Shown here one piece after another: positions 25,043-34,514 of a DNA stretch of 44,147 nt. The position numbers were made by a program, and so were the translations under genes. Position 1 is the stretch's first letter. The number at the start of each line of letters is the position of its first letter. A model generated the notes under the pieces. It saw only the letters and a program-made list of their open reading frames with translations, searched no databases and was not told the DNA's origin. The stretch is from Flavobacteriaceae bacterium CRH (GTDB lineage Bacteria > Bacteroidota > Bacteroidia > Flavobacteriales > Flavobacteriaceae): the NCBI GenBank assembly GCA_001507425.1, contig LMAJ01000033.1, positions 1 through 44,147 of the forward strand, read 5' to 3'.

Positions 25043-25080
25043 CAAATATAAATAACAATTTAATTGCATACAATTTAATT
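25043..25080 (-). promoter_or_regulatory. Promoter and OhrR-like operator of the nitroreductase-ohrR-ohr operon
   Basis: On the minus strand the -7 box TATATTTG lies at 25043-25050 and a TTG at 25071-25073 lies 20 nt upstream as the -33 element. Two copies of CAATTTAATT (25056-25065, 25071-25080) cover the -33 region and spacer, and AATTG-CATA-CAATT is palindromic. It resembles the TACAATT..AATTGTA sites known for OhrR, so binding would block transcription. Confidence 0.65.
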
Positions 25081-25398
25081 TTGAAAAATATATTTTTAGA
25101 TGAATTCTCTACTATTTCTATTAAAATTCATAACAGCAATTTATTTATAGTCTATTTTTTATGAATGAAGCCTAAATGCCGTTTGTTGTAGTCAAATTGC
25201 TTTTATTGTTTTGCATATTCTCCTTAACAAGGCAAAGAACAGGATAAAGCAAACTTAAATATAAAAACGCTAAGGGATTAAGTACTTAGTTTAAAAAGAA
25301 AAAGTCTTGTTTGTGCAGAATATAAGCCCGGCCGATACTTGGAATTCCTTTTAACAGCAAACCGTTAATAATACGAAAATCATAACTTTAATAATGTT
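25081..25398. other. Non-coding stretch between the nitroreductase promoter and the cyclase remnant
   Basis: AT-rich DNA without a credible gene, hairpin or repeat. Confidence 0.4.
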
Positions 25399-25665
25399 TT
25401 ACTTTGAAAAAAAACTTTCTGAAATGATCATTTCAACGTTCCTTTCTTTACAGGTTTTCTGAAGCCGGGAACAAATATTCAGCGTGTCACCAAAATAAGC
25501 GGCCTCCCTCTTTACATACTCTGGTAAATAAAACGTTCCGGGAATATCGTTAATTTTTATAAACACAAAAAACAGCAGTTCCTTTAATTCAAAATCTCTT
25601 TTTTTTCTTCTATGTTCTGAAGCAACAATTTTTATCATACTTGATCTACTAAAAATTATGATCAA
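25399..25665 (-). pseudogene. Remnant of a class III adenylate/guanylate cyclase C-terminus
   Basis: Only 88 codons are open. The last 42 match the end of the cyclase catalytic domain: KREAAYFGDTLNICSRLQ (compare KkdivY.GDtvNtaaRiq), then CKERNVEMIISE. The metal-binding and most catalytic residues would lie upstream and are gone. The N-terminal 40 residues resemble nothing. The hairpin ending the efflux operon lies just upstream, so there is no obvious promoter. This is interpreted as a decayed fragment. Confidence 0.65.
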
Positions 25666-25680
25666 TTCTCTCTATTTAAA

Positions 25681-25707
25681 CATCTTTTGCGGTTAATGCA
25701 AAAGATG
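25681..25707 (-). terminator. Terminator-like hairpin of the efflux operon
   Basis: A perfect 10-bp stem (CATCTTTTGC / GCAAAAGATG) has a 7-nt loop. It lies 31 bp after the stop of the last efflux-operon gene, and on the minus strand is followed by TTTAAATAG. Confidence 0.65.
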
Positions 25708-25737
25708 CTGTATTTACTACGCGCTATATCTTAAGGA

Positions 25738-26016
25738 TTATGAATCAGGACTCCCACAATTCCGATTGGATATAAGCTCCCGGATTTGCTCATACAAATC
25801 ATAATAGCGAACATACTCCAAATTATAATAATCAAGTATAGCAGTTATTTCACAGGCATAAAGCATACTGTACGAAATTCTTATTATTTTTAAATCCTCC
25901 ATAAATTCATATTTCAGGCTCGAACTAATTCCTTCAAGATCTTCCCTGAGCCAGAACTCATCATATCTGTCTTTAAAGCTTACTTTGAGAAAATAGATAT
26001 AAACACTCCTTTTCAT
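25738..26016 (-). CDS. Hypothetical protein at the end of the RND efflux operon
   Basis: A 92-aa protein rich in aromatic and charged residues (FWLREDLEGISSSLKYEF, DYYNLEYVRYYDLYEQIREL). It has no signal peptide or membrane span, and I recognise no domain. It starts 4 bp after the tolC-like gene, so it is part of the operon, and a hairpin follows. The position suggests an accessory or regulatory role in efflux, but nothing in the sequence shows it. Confidence 0.6.
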   Translation of the reverse strand: MKRSVYIYFLKVSFKDRYDEFWLREDLEGISSSLKYEFMEDLKIIRISYSMLYACEITAILDYYNLEYVRYYDLYEQIRELISNRNCGSPDS

Positions 26017-26020
26017 GATG

Positions 26021-27367
26021 CTATCGAGCTGTTACCTGCAGATATTTTGTCAATGCAGTTTTATAATGACTTTTTACTTCAATTAGCTTATCCTGGGTCT
26101 CAGTCTTTAACACCTGCGCTTCCAGCAGATCTGACAACTGGAGTATTCCGTTGTTATAGCTTTTTTGGCTTACTATTAAATTTTCCTCAGTCTGCAGAAA
26201 TGTTGCCTGTATCAAATGTATTTTTTCATTTAATTCCATTACATCTGTCCATGCCTTTTCCATTTGCAGCAGCAATAACCCTCTGCTGTCCTCTAATGAG
26301 TTTTTAGTTATGGATTCGCGTAATTTAAGCTCATTTAATTTATGCTTTGCGCCCCACCAGTCAGAAATAGGAACGGTTAGAGAAGCATAAGCCATCCCGT
26401 TACCGGCTCCGTTCTGATTACTTTCAAACTGATCCATATAATAAGCAGTAACCCCAACTCCCAGACTGGGCAGATAATCAGCTCTTTTTAGTTTTGTTTC
26501 GAGCTTTGAAGCCTCAGCCGCTTTTTCAAAAAGCTGGTATTCTGCACGGTTTACCAGTACTGTTTTATGATCGACAAAATAATTGTCGGGTTCAGATAGA
26601 TCGGCCAGACTGCTGCTCAGAACAATTTCAGGATTATATTCGGCTCCTATGGTCTGGCACAGCCGCATAAGAGCAAGTTTCCTTTCATTGGCAAGCTGTA
26701 TTTTACTTACCTGAAGCTCCTGCTGCCTGATCGTTACCTTGAGAAGATCATTCTTAATAATCATACCGTTTTTAAAAGCAGCGTTGACCTGCCTGTAAAG
26801 TGTATCCAAAAATTGTATATAACCTTCGAGTGTTTTTTGTTTTTCCTGAACAATTACAACCTGCCAGTACTGTTGCTCAGCTGTAAAAAGGATTTCATCA
26901 GCTGTTAAATGCTGCTGTCTCTCTTTTACCTCTACATTCAGACTTGTTAGGTGGTTAGCTGTTTTAATCTTTCCCCCAGCATAAACAGGCTGCAGGACAT
27001 TTAAATAACCTAATCCAACCTGATTGAAAAGCCCCATATTAACATCGGGCATGTAAGCAAATTGGGATGCGGCGGCCAAATTGGCCACATTACCATCATA
27101 TACTGGCAGGTTACCACCTTTCATTTTGATCTCCAAAAGAGGATCCAAAGCCTGCATCCCAATAACCGATGCTGTAACTTTTGGAAAATAATTGGTAAAC
27201 ATCTCCTGCTTAGATTCCTTTGCCGCTTCCAGCTCAAGCACACTATTCTTTACCTTACTATTATTCTTTACAGCCATGTTTTTAATCTGCTCTACTGTAA
27301 GGTTCGTCTGACTATATCCAGAATGCATTATTCCAAGGATCATTAGTAGTATTTGTAAGTTTTTCAT
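26021..27367 (-). CDS. TolC-family outer-membrane efflux protein
   Basis: The outer-membrane channel of a tripartite pump, 448 aa. It has a signal peptide (LQILLMILGIMHSGYSQ), then two OEP repeats of long helices. Landmarks are LTVEQIKNMAVKNN, the repeat start SQKSYNNGILQLSDLLEAQ near the end, and a GNGMAYASLTVPISDW strand motif. It lies 17 bp downstream of the RND permease gene. Confidence 0.92.
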   Translation of the reverse strand: MKNLQILLMILGIMHSGYSQTNLTVEQIKNMAVKNNSKVKNSVLELEAAKESKQEMFTNYFPKVTASVIGMQALDPLLEIKMKGGNLPVYDGNVANLAAASQFAYMPDVNMGLFNQVGLGYLNVLQPVYAGGKIKTANHLTSLNVEVKERQQHLTADEILFTAEQQYWQVVIVQEKQKTLEGYIQFLDTLYRQVNAAFKNGMIIKNDLLKVTIRQQELQVSKIQLANERKLALMRLCQTIGAEYNPEIVLSSSLADLSEPDNYFVDHKTVLVNRAEYQLFEKAAEASKLETKLKRADYLPSLGVGVTAYYMDQFESNQNGAGNGMAYASLTVPISDWWGAKHKLNELKLRESITKNSLEDSRGLLLLQMEKAWTDVMELNEKIHLIQATFLQTEENLIVSQKSYNNGILQLSDLLEAQVLKTETQDKLIEVKSHYKTALTKYLQVTAR

Positions 27368-27384
27368 TTTTCTAATTTATTTTT

Positions 27385-30300
27385 TTAAGTCGTTGGGCTT
27401 AAATCTTCATTTTTATAAGTCATCCAGTATAACAGCGGGAGCATGGTAAGTATAAATACCATGGATATTAATGTCCCGAAAAATATAACAGTTCCCATTG
27501 GTCCCCAGAGTGGGCTTTTGCTGATAATCATAGGTATTACTCCCATTGAAGCGGCAAGTGATGTAAGGAGTATTGGTCTCATCCTTCTTTTTCCTGCTTC
27601 CATGCAGGCCTCAAGCACCCCCATCTTAGCGTGATGGCGCAGCTCTTCAATATAATCGTACATAATAATTCCGTTTCTCACAATGATACCTATCAGACTA
27701 ACCAGCCCCAGAACCGCTGTCATGCTGAATTCCATATCCATAAGCCAAAGACCAAATGCAGCTCCGAAGAAACTAAATGATGTCGAGGCAAATACCAGAG
27801 AAGCAAGACTTACCTTCTTAAAATGGAAAACCAGTATAAAGAAAATAATGGTAATCGAGATCAGAAGTCCTGCTGCTATTTTTGGAAGCTGGTCATTGGT
27901 ATCCTCCTTAATTCCGCCATAGGAAACGGAAATATTCTTACTGTCAATCTCTTTTGACATATTCTCAACAATCTCTTCTACTTTGGACTGAGTCCTGTTG
28001 GCTTTATTTCCCCTCTTTAGATCTATGTAGACTGATAAGGTGCGTACTCCATTTCTGCGCACAATCTGTCCTTCATTCCAGCCACTTGTTACCCTGGCGA
28101 CCTGTCTAAGAGGTACAGCGGGTGTGAAAAGACCCGAAATATATTCATTTTCAACATCTGAACCTTCAGGATCTTTGCCTTGCGACTTTGATTTAAGAAC
28201 TACGGGAACCTTATAATCACCTTCCCAGACTGTTGTGATAGGGAGTCCTCCAAATCTAGAAGTAAGTCCAATTCCCAACAGCCCTTCATTGATACCTAAT
28301 CGGTTAGATTCTACAGGATCTACGCTTATGGAAATATCAGGAAGTATCTCTTCATAATTGGTATAAACTCTTTGAGGTGTATCCAGTTTTTTGATTTCAG
28401 CCTGCAGTCTGGACGCCACTGCTTTTAAATCTGAAATACTGTCGCCGCTCAAACGCACCTCTATGTCAGCATCTACACCAGCCTGATAATCCAGCTGTTT
28501 GAATTTAATATAGGCATTGGGATAACGTCGGGCGTATTTTTCAGAGTACTCATCCAAGAGCTCAATTGTAGCTTCACTGGAGACCGTATTGACAATGAAC
28601 TGCGCAAAATTGGGACCTCCGATTTTAGGAGCATATGTGGTATGAAACCTTGGGGATCCTGTACCCATAAAAGTGGTTATAGACACAATACGCTTATCTT
28701 TTGAGAGTACTTGAGCCATATCTTTTGCAACCTTTTCTGTCTGGGCCAGTGCACTTGCCTGTGGCAGGAATATTTCTACTGCAAATTGATTCCTATCTGC
28801 CGTCGGAAGTATTTTCAAAGGCAGATTAACAAACATTGTAATCCCTAATGCAACGAAAACAAGACCTACAGCAAAAGTGATTTTTGGAAAAAGAAATACT
28901 TTTTTAAGCACAGCATCATAAAAAGACTGTACATAATCCATAAAGGATTTATGACGCTTTTTACCATTAGGTGCAGAATGGATCCCTTTTTTGATAAAAA
29001 AATATTGAAGAAAGGGAACAAACAAAACGGCAATACCAAGAGAAATTGACAGGGTAATTAATATGGTCCATGGAAAAGCACTTAGGAAATCATACATCAT
29101 CCCTGTAAAGGTGATTAGAAATGGAAAAAATGTAATACCGATGGCCAGCGTAGCTGAAAATATTGCCTTGAAATATTCACGGGCACTGTCAATGGCCGCT
29201 TTTTTTCTCTCAATCCCCTCATCAAGTTTCTCCAGATAGCTGTCAACAATAACTATCGAATTATCTACAATCATACCAAGCACGACAATAAGCGCGGCAA
29301 GAGTTACCGTATTGAGTTCAATTCCTACAGCAAACATGATTCCCAAAGAAATAAATATGGTAATTGGAATCGTGGAAGCCGCGACCCCTGCAACACGTAT
29401 CGGTAAAAAAACAACAGTAACCAGTATAACAGCAATAATTGCAATAAGCAATTCTTCTAAAAAAGAATTAATAGAAGCATCTACAACTTGCGGCTGATCT
29501 GCAATTCGGTAAATTTTCACATCAGAGGGGAGTGTTTTCTCAAAAGCCTTCAATACTTTTTCTACATCTGTTCCATATTGGACAATGTTATATCCAGGGC
29601 GCATTTCTGTCGAAAGAACAAGGCATTTTTTGCCATTACTTACAGTATAGCTGGATGCTTTAGGATATTCACGTACAACCTTAGCTACATCTTTCAGTCT
29701 TATGTGGTTTCCCTGCGGATCAGAATAAATAATCTGCTCTTCCAAATCACGCTCTGAAGAAAACGGCCGGGTGATATGAATAGGCACTACCATTTCATCA
29801 TTGTCGATCACACCTGACGGCCCAATCATTCCCTTTGTTAAAAGTGTCTGGTAAAGGCTGTAAAGATTGATGCTGTAACTGGCTACTTTTTCTTTGTCAA
29901 CATAAATACTCAACTGCTCATTCTGAACCCCATATCGTCTGAGATTCGATACAGATTCTACTGCTCTTAATTTATTTTCCAAAGCTTCAAGATATTCTTT
30001 AAGCTGGCGGTACGTTTTTGTATCGGATTCCAAAGCTATTAAAAGTGCCGAGGTATCACCAAAATCATCATTGGCAATTACGGCAAGAACCCCAGAAGGA
30101 AGCTGCATTTTAAATGTGGAAAGACCATGTTTTATTTTCGACCATACTTCATCCTTATTGGCTACTTCGTCGTTTAATTCCACAAAAATATACACCATTC
30201 CATCCCTTGACTGGGAATAGGTTTTTGACTTTTTTACTTCCTTATAAGTAAAAAGAAAGTTTTCAAGGGGTTTGGCTAGCTGCTCTTCAACCTCAGCAGA

Positions 30301-30477
30301 TGTTGCACCTGGATAAACCCCCACTACAACCCCCTGGCGTATTGTAAATACAGGAAACTCCTGCTTAGGCATCTTATACAAGGCGAACATGCCAAATAAT
30401 ACCAGCGTGATAATAAGCAGCAATACAATCTTATTGTATTTAATTGCCAAGGCTATAATTCCATTATTTTTTTCCAT
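27385..30477 (-). CDS. RND-family inner-membrane efflux permease (AcrB-like)
   Basis: The proton-driven inner-membrane pump, 1030 aa, with the expected 12 membrane spans in two halves. The N-terminal helix is followed by PKQEFPVFTIRQG and PGATSAEVEEQLAKPLE, the RND pore-domain start. The fourth membrane helix has VVLGMIVDNSIVIVD (about residue 400) with one conserved Asp; the DD pair of AcrB is replaced by VDN, as in many RND subgroups. The second half repeats this with LVSLIGIIVRNGIIMYDY. The substrate is unknown. It lies between the adaptor and TolC genes at 12 and 17 bp spacing. Confidence 0.95.
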   Translation of the reverse strand: MEKNNGIIALAIKYNKIVLLLIITLVLFGMFALYKMPKQEFPVFTIRQGVVVGVYPGATSAEVEEQLAKPLENFLFTYKEVKKSKTYSQSRDGMVYIFVELNDEVANKDEVWSKIKHGLSTFKMQLPSGVLAVIANDDFGDTSALLIALESDTKTYRQLKEYLEALENKLRAVESVSNLRRYGVQNEQLSIYVDKEKVASYSINLYSLYQTLLTKGMIGPSGVIDNDEMVVPIHITRPFSSERDLEEQIIYSDPQGNHIRLKDVAKVVREYPKASSYTVSNGKKCLVLSTEMRPGYNIVQYGTDVEKVLKAFEKTLPSDVKIYRIADQPQVVDASINSFLEELLIAIIAVILVTVVFLPIRVAGVAASTIPITIFISLGIMFAVGIELNTVTLAALIVVLGMIVDNSIVIVDSYLEKLDEGIERKKAAIDSAREYFKAIFSATLAIGITFFPFLITFTGMMYDFLSAFPWTILITLSISLGIAVLFVPFLQYFFIKKGIHSAPNGKKRHKSFMDYVQSFYDAVLKKVFLFPKITFAVGLVFVALGITMFVNLPLKILPTADRNQFAVEIFLPQASALAQTEKVAKDMAQVLSKDKRIVSITTFMGTGSPRFHTTYAPKIGGPNFAQFIVNTVSSEATIELLDEYSEKYARRYPNAYIKFKQLDYQAGVDADIEVRLSGDSISDLKAVASRLQAEIKKLDTPQRVYTNYEEILPDISISVDPVESNRLGINEGLLGIGLTSRFGGLPITTVWEGDYKVPVVLKSKSQGKDPEGSDVENEYISGLFTPAVPLRQVARVTSGWNEGQIVRRNGVRTLSVYIDLKRGNKANRTQSKVEEIVENMSKEIDSKNISVSYGGIKEDTNDQLPKIAAGLLISITIIFFILVFHFKKVSLASLVFASTSFSFFGAAFGLWLMDMEFSMTAVLGLVSLIGIIVRNGIIMYDYIEELRHHAKMGVLEACMEAGKRRMRPILLTSLAASMGVIPMIISKSPLWGPMGTVIFFGTLISMVFILTMLPLLYWMTYKNEDLSPTT

Positions 30478-30489
30478 TTGAACTCTTAA

Positions 30490-31530
30490 TTAATGATTAG
30501 CTTTTACGATGGTTCCTTCACTAATATTTTGATATCCGGCTGTGATTAAATCATCTCCTTCTTGAAGACCATCCGTTATCTTAACCCCGTTTTGAGAAAG
30601 ACTGCCCAGCTTTACTTCCTTGTAAACGGCCTTGTTGTCTTTATTCATAAGCCATACGAATCTTTTTCCTGAATAGTCTACCTGCACAGTAGTCAGAGGT
30701 ACAATAATGCTGTTTTTTGAAGCAGTAGTCCCTAAATAGGTACGACACACCATTCCGGGAACAATTCTCCCGGAAGGATTCTTTACAAGTAGTTTTATAT
30801 CATAAGTGTGAGAAACCGGATTGGCAGTAACGCCTTTCTCAATCAATTTTCCTTCAAAAACTGCGTCTCCGAGAGCCGAAATGATCACCTTTGCTTTGTT
30901 TCCCTGCTGCATATCTGAAATTTCCCCTTCAGGTATAGCAGCCTTTATTTTGACATTATCAATATTCATAATGGTAAAAACAGGACTGCCCGGCATCACA
31001 TTGGCACCTGTCTCTAAAAACTTTTTTCCAACAACACCTCCTTGAGGTGCATAGATAGTACACTGCTGCAGATTTTTTCTTGCAATTTCTTCGCCTGCTC
31101 TTGCTTGTTCTAATTTAGTTTTAACCTCCACAAATTGAATTTCCGGAAGACTTTTATCCTCATACATAGAAGAAAGTCTTTTGTAAGCATCCTGAGCCTG
31201 TTTTAATGCTGCCACAGATAAATCATGAGTATTCTTTTGAGTCGTAATATTAAGTCTGGCCAGCAGCTGTCCTTTTACGACCTTCTGTCCCTCTGCAGCA
31301 TACATCTGCTCTATTGTACCAGGGAGAATAAAACTAACATCTACTACTTTATCACTTTCAACAGTCCCTATATATTCTTGTGGGTAAGAATCAATATCTG
31401 AACTAATGGTCTGAATCTTCACGGGAATTTCATCTTCACGTTTTTGGGTATCTTTTGAAGTACAGGAAAATATCAAGAAGATTGATAATATCCCTAAAAG
31501 CTGGAACGAAATAAATGTTAACTTGTTCAT
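30490..31530 (-). CDS. RND efflux periplasmic adaptor lipoprotein (MFP/HlyD-like)
   Basis: A 346-aa membrane-fusion protein. The N-terminus is a lipoprotein signal (LGILSIFLIFSC, Cys23). The biotinyl-lipoyl domain halves are seen in AAEGQKVVKGQLLARL and CTIYAPQGGVVGKKFLETGANV, flanking a helical hairpin (AALKQAQDAYKRL..). A beta-barrel with GNKAKVIIS and GRIVPGMVC follows, and the end has LQEGDDLITAGYQNI. It is the first gene of the operon. The divergent AraC-type gene 132 bp away is the likely regulator. Confidence 0.93.
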   Translation of the reverse strand: MNKLTFISFQLLGILSIFLIFSCTSKDTQKREDEIPVKIQTISSDIDSYPQEYIGTVESDKVVDVSFILPGTIEQMYAAEGQKVVKGQLLARLNITTQKNTHDLSVAALKQAQDAYKRLSSMYEDKSLPEIQFVEVKTKLEQARAGEEIARKNLQQCTIYAPQGGVVGKKFLETGANVMPGSPVFTIMNIDNVKIKAAIPEGEISDMQQGNKAKVIISALGDAVFEGKLIEKGVTANPVSHTYDIKLLVKNPSGRIVPGMVCRTYLGTTASKNSIIVPLTTVQVDYSGKRFVWLMNKDNKAVYKEVKLGSLSQNGVKITDGLQEGDDLITAGYQNISEGTIVKANH

Positions 31531-31662
31531 TTTCTCTTTTATTATGTTTTAGTATGTCGCAAAGATCTTGAATCAGCGAACTTTATCAGAAATCAAATTA
31601 TCGCCAATGATGTTCAAAATGTCGCTTTTGCATACCTTTATCTCGTAAAAATTTAAGAATTC
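31531..31662. promoter_or_regulatory. Divergent promoter region between the efflux operon and the AraC regulator
   Basis: 132 bp of AT-rich DNA. TACCTTTA at 31633-31640 (plus strand, 22 nt before the regulator ATG) is one mismatch from the -7 box. No clear palindrome is seen, as is common for AraC-type sites. Confidence 0.4.
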
Positions 31663-32556
31663 ATGAAAAGAGAACAGTACAGTAAAATTTCAATTGACCA
31701 TTTTGCAAAGCAGCTCCATGTTGATGTACTAACCGATACTGAAGGTTTTATCATTTCAAGAAACTCTACCAAGGTAGAAGAACATGCAATTGATTTCAAT
31801 CATCCTCACATAGTAGAAGGGATAGCCTTGGTTTTTTGTAAAAAAGGAACTGGTAAAATTCGAATAAACTTAATTGAATATGATGTAGCTGAAAATACGC
31901 TTCTTCTGATCCTGCCCGAGAGTATTGTACAGATAAATGAACAAAGCAAAAATCTAAGGATAGAGTTCCTCTTATTCACATTCGACTTTATTTCAAATAT
32001 TAAACTTCCAATACCAGTGGGAAATATTGTTAAAATAGTAGAAGATAAAGCATGCTGGCAATTAGCCCATGGGCAGTTTAAAGAATTTCTATTAGTTCAC
32101 CAATTGATAGTTAATCAGTATCAGAAAAAGGTTTTATACCGAGAACACATTATTAGAAATTTTTTATCGGCACTTCTGTATCAAATATTACAGTTATATT
32201 CAACAGAAAACAGCACCTCTGTTTTAAAATATAAAAACCGTAAAGAAGAAATTCAAATGAAGTTTGCTGCACTTCTTTATGAGCATTATAAAACCGAAAG
32301 GAGTGTTCAGTTCTACGCTGAAAAACTGCACTTAACACCAAAGTACTTTTCAAAAATAATAATGGAAGTAAATGGAAAATCAGTTCTGGACTTGATCAAC
32401 GAAATGGTAATTATGGCAGCAAAAGCACTGCTAAAAAGTTCTACTTTGACTATATCTCAAATTGCTGATGAGTTAAATTTTGCCAACTCTTCTTTTTTTG
32501 GAACTTACTTTAAAAAAAGAGTGGGATTTACTCCTCTGCAGTATCGAGAACATTAA
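31663..32556 (+). CDS. AraC-family transcriptional regulator
   Basis: A 297-aa regulator. The N-terminal half is a cupin-like sensing domain (HPHIVEGIALVFCKKGTGKIRINL). The C-terminal about 95 residues hold the two helix-turn-helix motifs: VQFYAEKLHLTPKYFSKII and ISQIADELNFANSSFFGTYF, then KKRVGFTPLQYRE. It is divergent from the RND efflux operon, which it probably activates in response to a small molecule. Confidence 0.93.
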   Translation: MKREQYSKISIDHFAKQLHVDVLTDTEGFIISRNSTKVEEHAIDFNHPHIVEGIALVFCKKGTGKIRINLIEYDVAENTLLLILPESIVQINEQSKNLRIEFLLFTFDFISNIKLPIPVGNIVKIVEDKACWQLAHGQFKEFLLVHQLIVNQYQKKVLYREHIIRNFLSALLYQILQLYSTENSTSVLKYKNRKEEIQMKFAALLYEHYKTERSVQFYAEKLHLTPKYFSKIIMEVNGKSVLDLINEMVIMAAKALLKSSTLTISQIADELNFANSSFFGTYFKKRVGFTPLQYREH

Positions 32557-32762
32557 TAGCTAAATCAAAACTCTGGACTACTAAAGCTATCAATGCAGAA
32601 TTAACGGAACTGGCTGTAACTTTAGTATATGGAAACCTGGCTTACGCTATATCATAAAGATAAAATCAACGACTAAAAGTAAGTATCAACTCCAAAAATG
32701 AAATCAAGAATAACCACCATAATGTAACATTCGCAATAATTAGTGCGTTTTATAAAACCACA

Positions 32763-33347
32763 TTATGATTGACTACAAATTACTTTAGCGGCAGACTTGG
32801 CTAATTTGATTGGTAACGAACTTTTAGTCCCTTTGCTTCGCAGAATGGCGCCTTCAAATAACATGATAATCTGGATCGCCAGCGATTCACTTTCTCTAAT
32901 TTTTGCTTGTGATAGATACTTTTCAATGAGTCCCTTTAGCGCATTAGTATGAACATCGCAGGCTGATTCTATTTCTACTGCCTTGTGGGCATATTCTGTT
33001 TTGGCATTCATTGCAAAACAACCATCAAGATTGCCATTATCCACCAGATCTGCAAGAAAGTCAAAAATCAGTAAAGCCTTATCAACTGGTTTATCTAATG
33101 TAGATTTTTCTATATAATCGGTTATTGCTCTATACGTGATTTGGTGGTAATAATTAATGGTAGCAAGAATAAGCCCCTCTTTTGATGTGAAGTGCTTGTA
33201 AAGTGTCCGTTTAGATATTCCGGTATTATCAACGATTGCATCTACACCAGTGGCATGAAAACCGTTCTTATAAAAGATGTCATAAGCACTTTTGATCATT
33301 TCGTCCCTTTTTTGGGATTTTGAAACTTGATTTATTTTTTTTTCCAT
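32763..33347 (-). CDS. TetR-family transcriptional repressor
   Basis: A 194-aa regulator. The N-terminal helix-turn-helix is clear: RDEMIKSAYDIFYKNGFHATGVDAIV.., split here as DEMIKSAYDIFYKNGF and ISKRTLYKHFTSKEGLI. The C-terminal ligand domain is helical. It is divergent from an SDR gene. The intergenic region has a perfect GGTTTACA/TGTAAACC palindrome beside its own -7 box, so it probably represses both genes. Confidence 0.93.
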   Translation of the reverse strand: MEKKINQVSKSQKRDEMIKSAYDIFYKNGFHATGVDAIVDNTGISKRTLYKHFTSKEGLILATINYYHQITYRAITDYIEKSTLDKPVDKALLIFDFLADLVDNGNLDGCFAMNAKTEYAHKAVEIESACDVHTNALKGLIEKYLSQAKIRESESLAIQIIMLFEGAILRSKGTKSSLPIKLAKSAAKVICSQS

Positions 33348-33365
33348 TAATAAAAAAATTTATTG

Positions 33366-33400
33366 CAAAAGTAAACTAAACGGTTTACATTTTGTAAACC
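33366..33400. promoter_or_regulatory. TetR operator and promoter
   Basis: GGTTTACA-TTT-TGTAAACC (33382-33400) is a perfect palindrome. A second half-site pair, GTAAAC..GTTTAC (33371-33388), overlaps it. On the minus strand TACTTTTG (33366-33373) matches the -7 box for the TetR gene, so bound repressor would cover its promoter. Confidence 0.7.
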
Positions 33401-33437
33401 TGAATCTAAACTATAATATAATTTAAATATTTTCAAA

Positions 33438-34010
33438 ATGACAGAAAAAAATAAAATGGGAACTGCTGTGGTAACTGGTGCATCGTCAGGTTTAGGTGAG
33501 GTATTTGCCGAAAGATTTGCAAAACGTGGTTACGATTTAAAATTAGTAGCTCGTCGTGGTGATAGATTAGATGCAATTGCCCAAAAAATAGAAAGCAAAT
33601 ACGGAATTAAGGTAACCAACTTAGTTGCGGATTTAGGTCTAGATACAGATGTAGAAAAAGTGGCCGAAGAGTTAAGAAATGACAAGAGTATAACGTTGCT
33701 TATTAACAATGCGGGTACTTCTTCACTTACCTCAGTTACTAAGACAAGTGTGCAGAAACAAAAAGAGATGGTAAATGTAAATATCACTGCATTAATGTTA
33801 TTATCGAATGCTATTCTACCGCAATTTTTAGAGAAAAATGAAGGAACTTTAATTAATATAGCCTCAGTACTTGGGTTTTATTCATTACCTATAAGTGCCA
33901 TCTATAGTGGTACAAAAGGTTTTGTAATTCAGTATACCAAAGGATTGCAAGAAGAAGTAAAAGGAACATATTGCAGGAATTATATAATTATAATATGGCA
34001 AATATTCTGA
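33438..34010 (+). CDS. SDR-family NAD(P)-dependent oxidoreductase, 3'-truncated
   Basis: A short-chain dehydrogenase. The cofactor loop is TGASSGLG (13-20), NNAG is at 90-93, and catalytic Ser143 and Tyr156-x3-Lys160 (YSGTK) are intact. Homologous sequence stops at about residue 177 (LQEEVKGT); the last 13 residues (..IIIIWQIF) come from unrelated AT-rich DNA. Full-length members of this DltE-like group have about 260 aa, so the C-terminal third that closes the substrate pocket is lost. Integrase and cas1 remnants begin 350 bp downstream. Probably inactive. Confidence 0.85.
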   Translation: MTEKNKMGTAVVTGASSGLGEVFAERFAKRGYDLKLVARRGDRLDAIAQKIESKYGIKVTNLVADLGLDTDVEKVAEELRNDKSITLLINNAGTSSLTSVTKTSVQKQKEMVNVNITALMLLSNAILPQFLEKNEGTLINIASVLGFYSLPISAIYSGTKGFVIQYTKGLQEEVKGTYCRNYIIIIWQIF

Positions 34011-34102
34011 TATTTCAGAAAGCATCCTTTAAAATAATTTTTTAAGCTTGTAATATATTATTTAGATTATCGTTTAAAAATCATACGCCAAGCGGCGGAT
34101 AG

Positions 34103-34182
34103 TAAACATAAAATGGAAGATTATGTTTATGGACATGCCCTCCAGACTACAGTGAAATGATTAATCATTATGGTCGGAGGGC
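34103..34182. other. Two consecutive stem-loops in the gene-remnant region
   Basis: TAAACATAA (34103-34111) pairs with TTATGTTTA (34121-34129). GCCCTCC (34137-34143) pairs with GGAGGGC (34176-34182), with the self-complementary TGATTAATCA at its tip. There is no coding sequence here. It could be a structured RNA, a recombination site or a decayed terminator. Confidence 0.35.
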
Positions 34183-34364
34183 TTAATTTAGAGTATAAAT
34201 CAAAAAACAAAATTGATTTTTAAGGACAAAACAATTTATAAATAGACAGTTTTCAGATCACTCTTTCGAGTAAAATATTTTTCACAATTAAGTGGACAAT
34301 CAAAAGGTAGCTTAATAAATCAAAATAATCCCTTGAGAATATCCACACTTTTTGTCAAGTTTTC

Positions 34365-34511
34365 CATAGAGGTAAATATATTTCAAAAGAGAGGTGGGAT
34401 TTTACTAATAAAAGTCGAAATGTCCTTAAACTAGAAAAAGAAAAAGTCATTCGCCGCAGCCTTGATCTATTTCATCTTACCATTGAGAAAAAATTTAATG
34501 AACTAATTCAT
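34365..34511 (+). pseudogene. Integrase N-terminal fragment, copy A
   Basis: Bases 34371-34510 match 35970-36109 over 140 nt without gaps and with 8 differences (94% identity, counted by eye). They encode GKYISKERWDFTN, then LKLEKEKVIRRSLDLFHLTI and KKFNELI. This is part of the Arm-DNA-binding region of a Bacteroidota tyrosine recombinase. The start of the gene and the catalytic domain are missing. The frame runs directly into the cas1 remnant. Confidence 0.8.
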
Positions 34512-34514
34512 AGT

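Noticed and set aside
34103..34182. Integron attC site
   Set aside because: No integron integrase, no cassette array and no consensus R sites at the stem ends.
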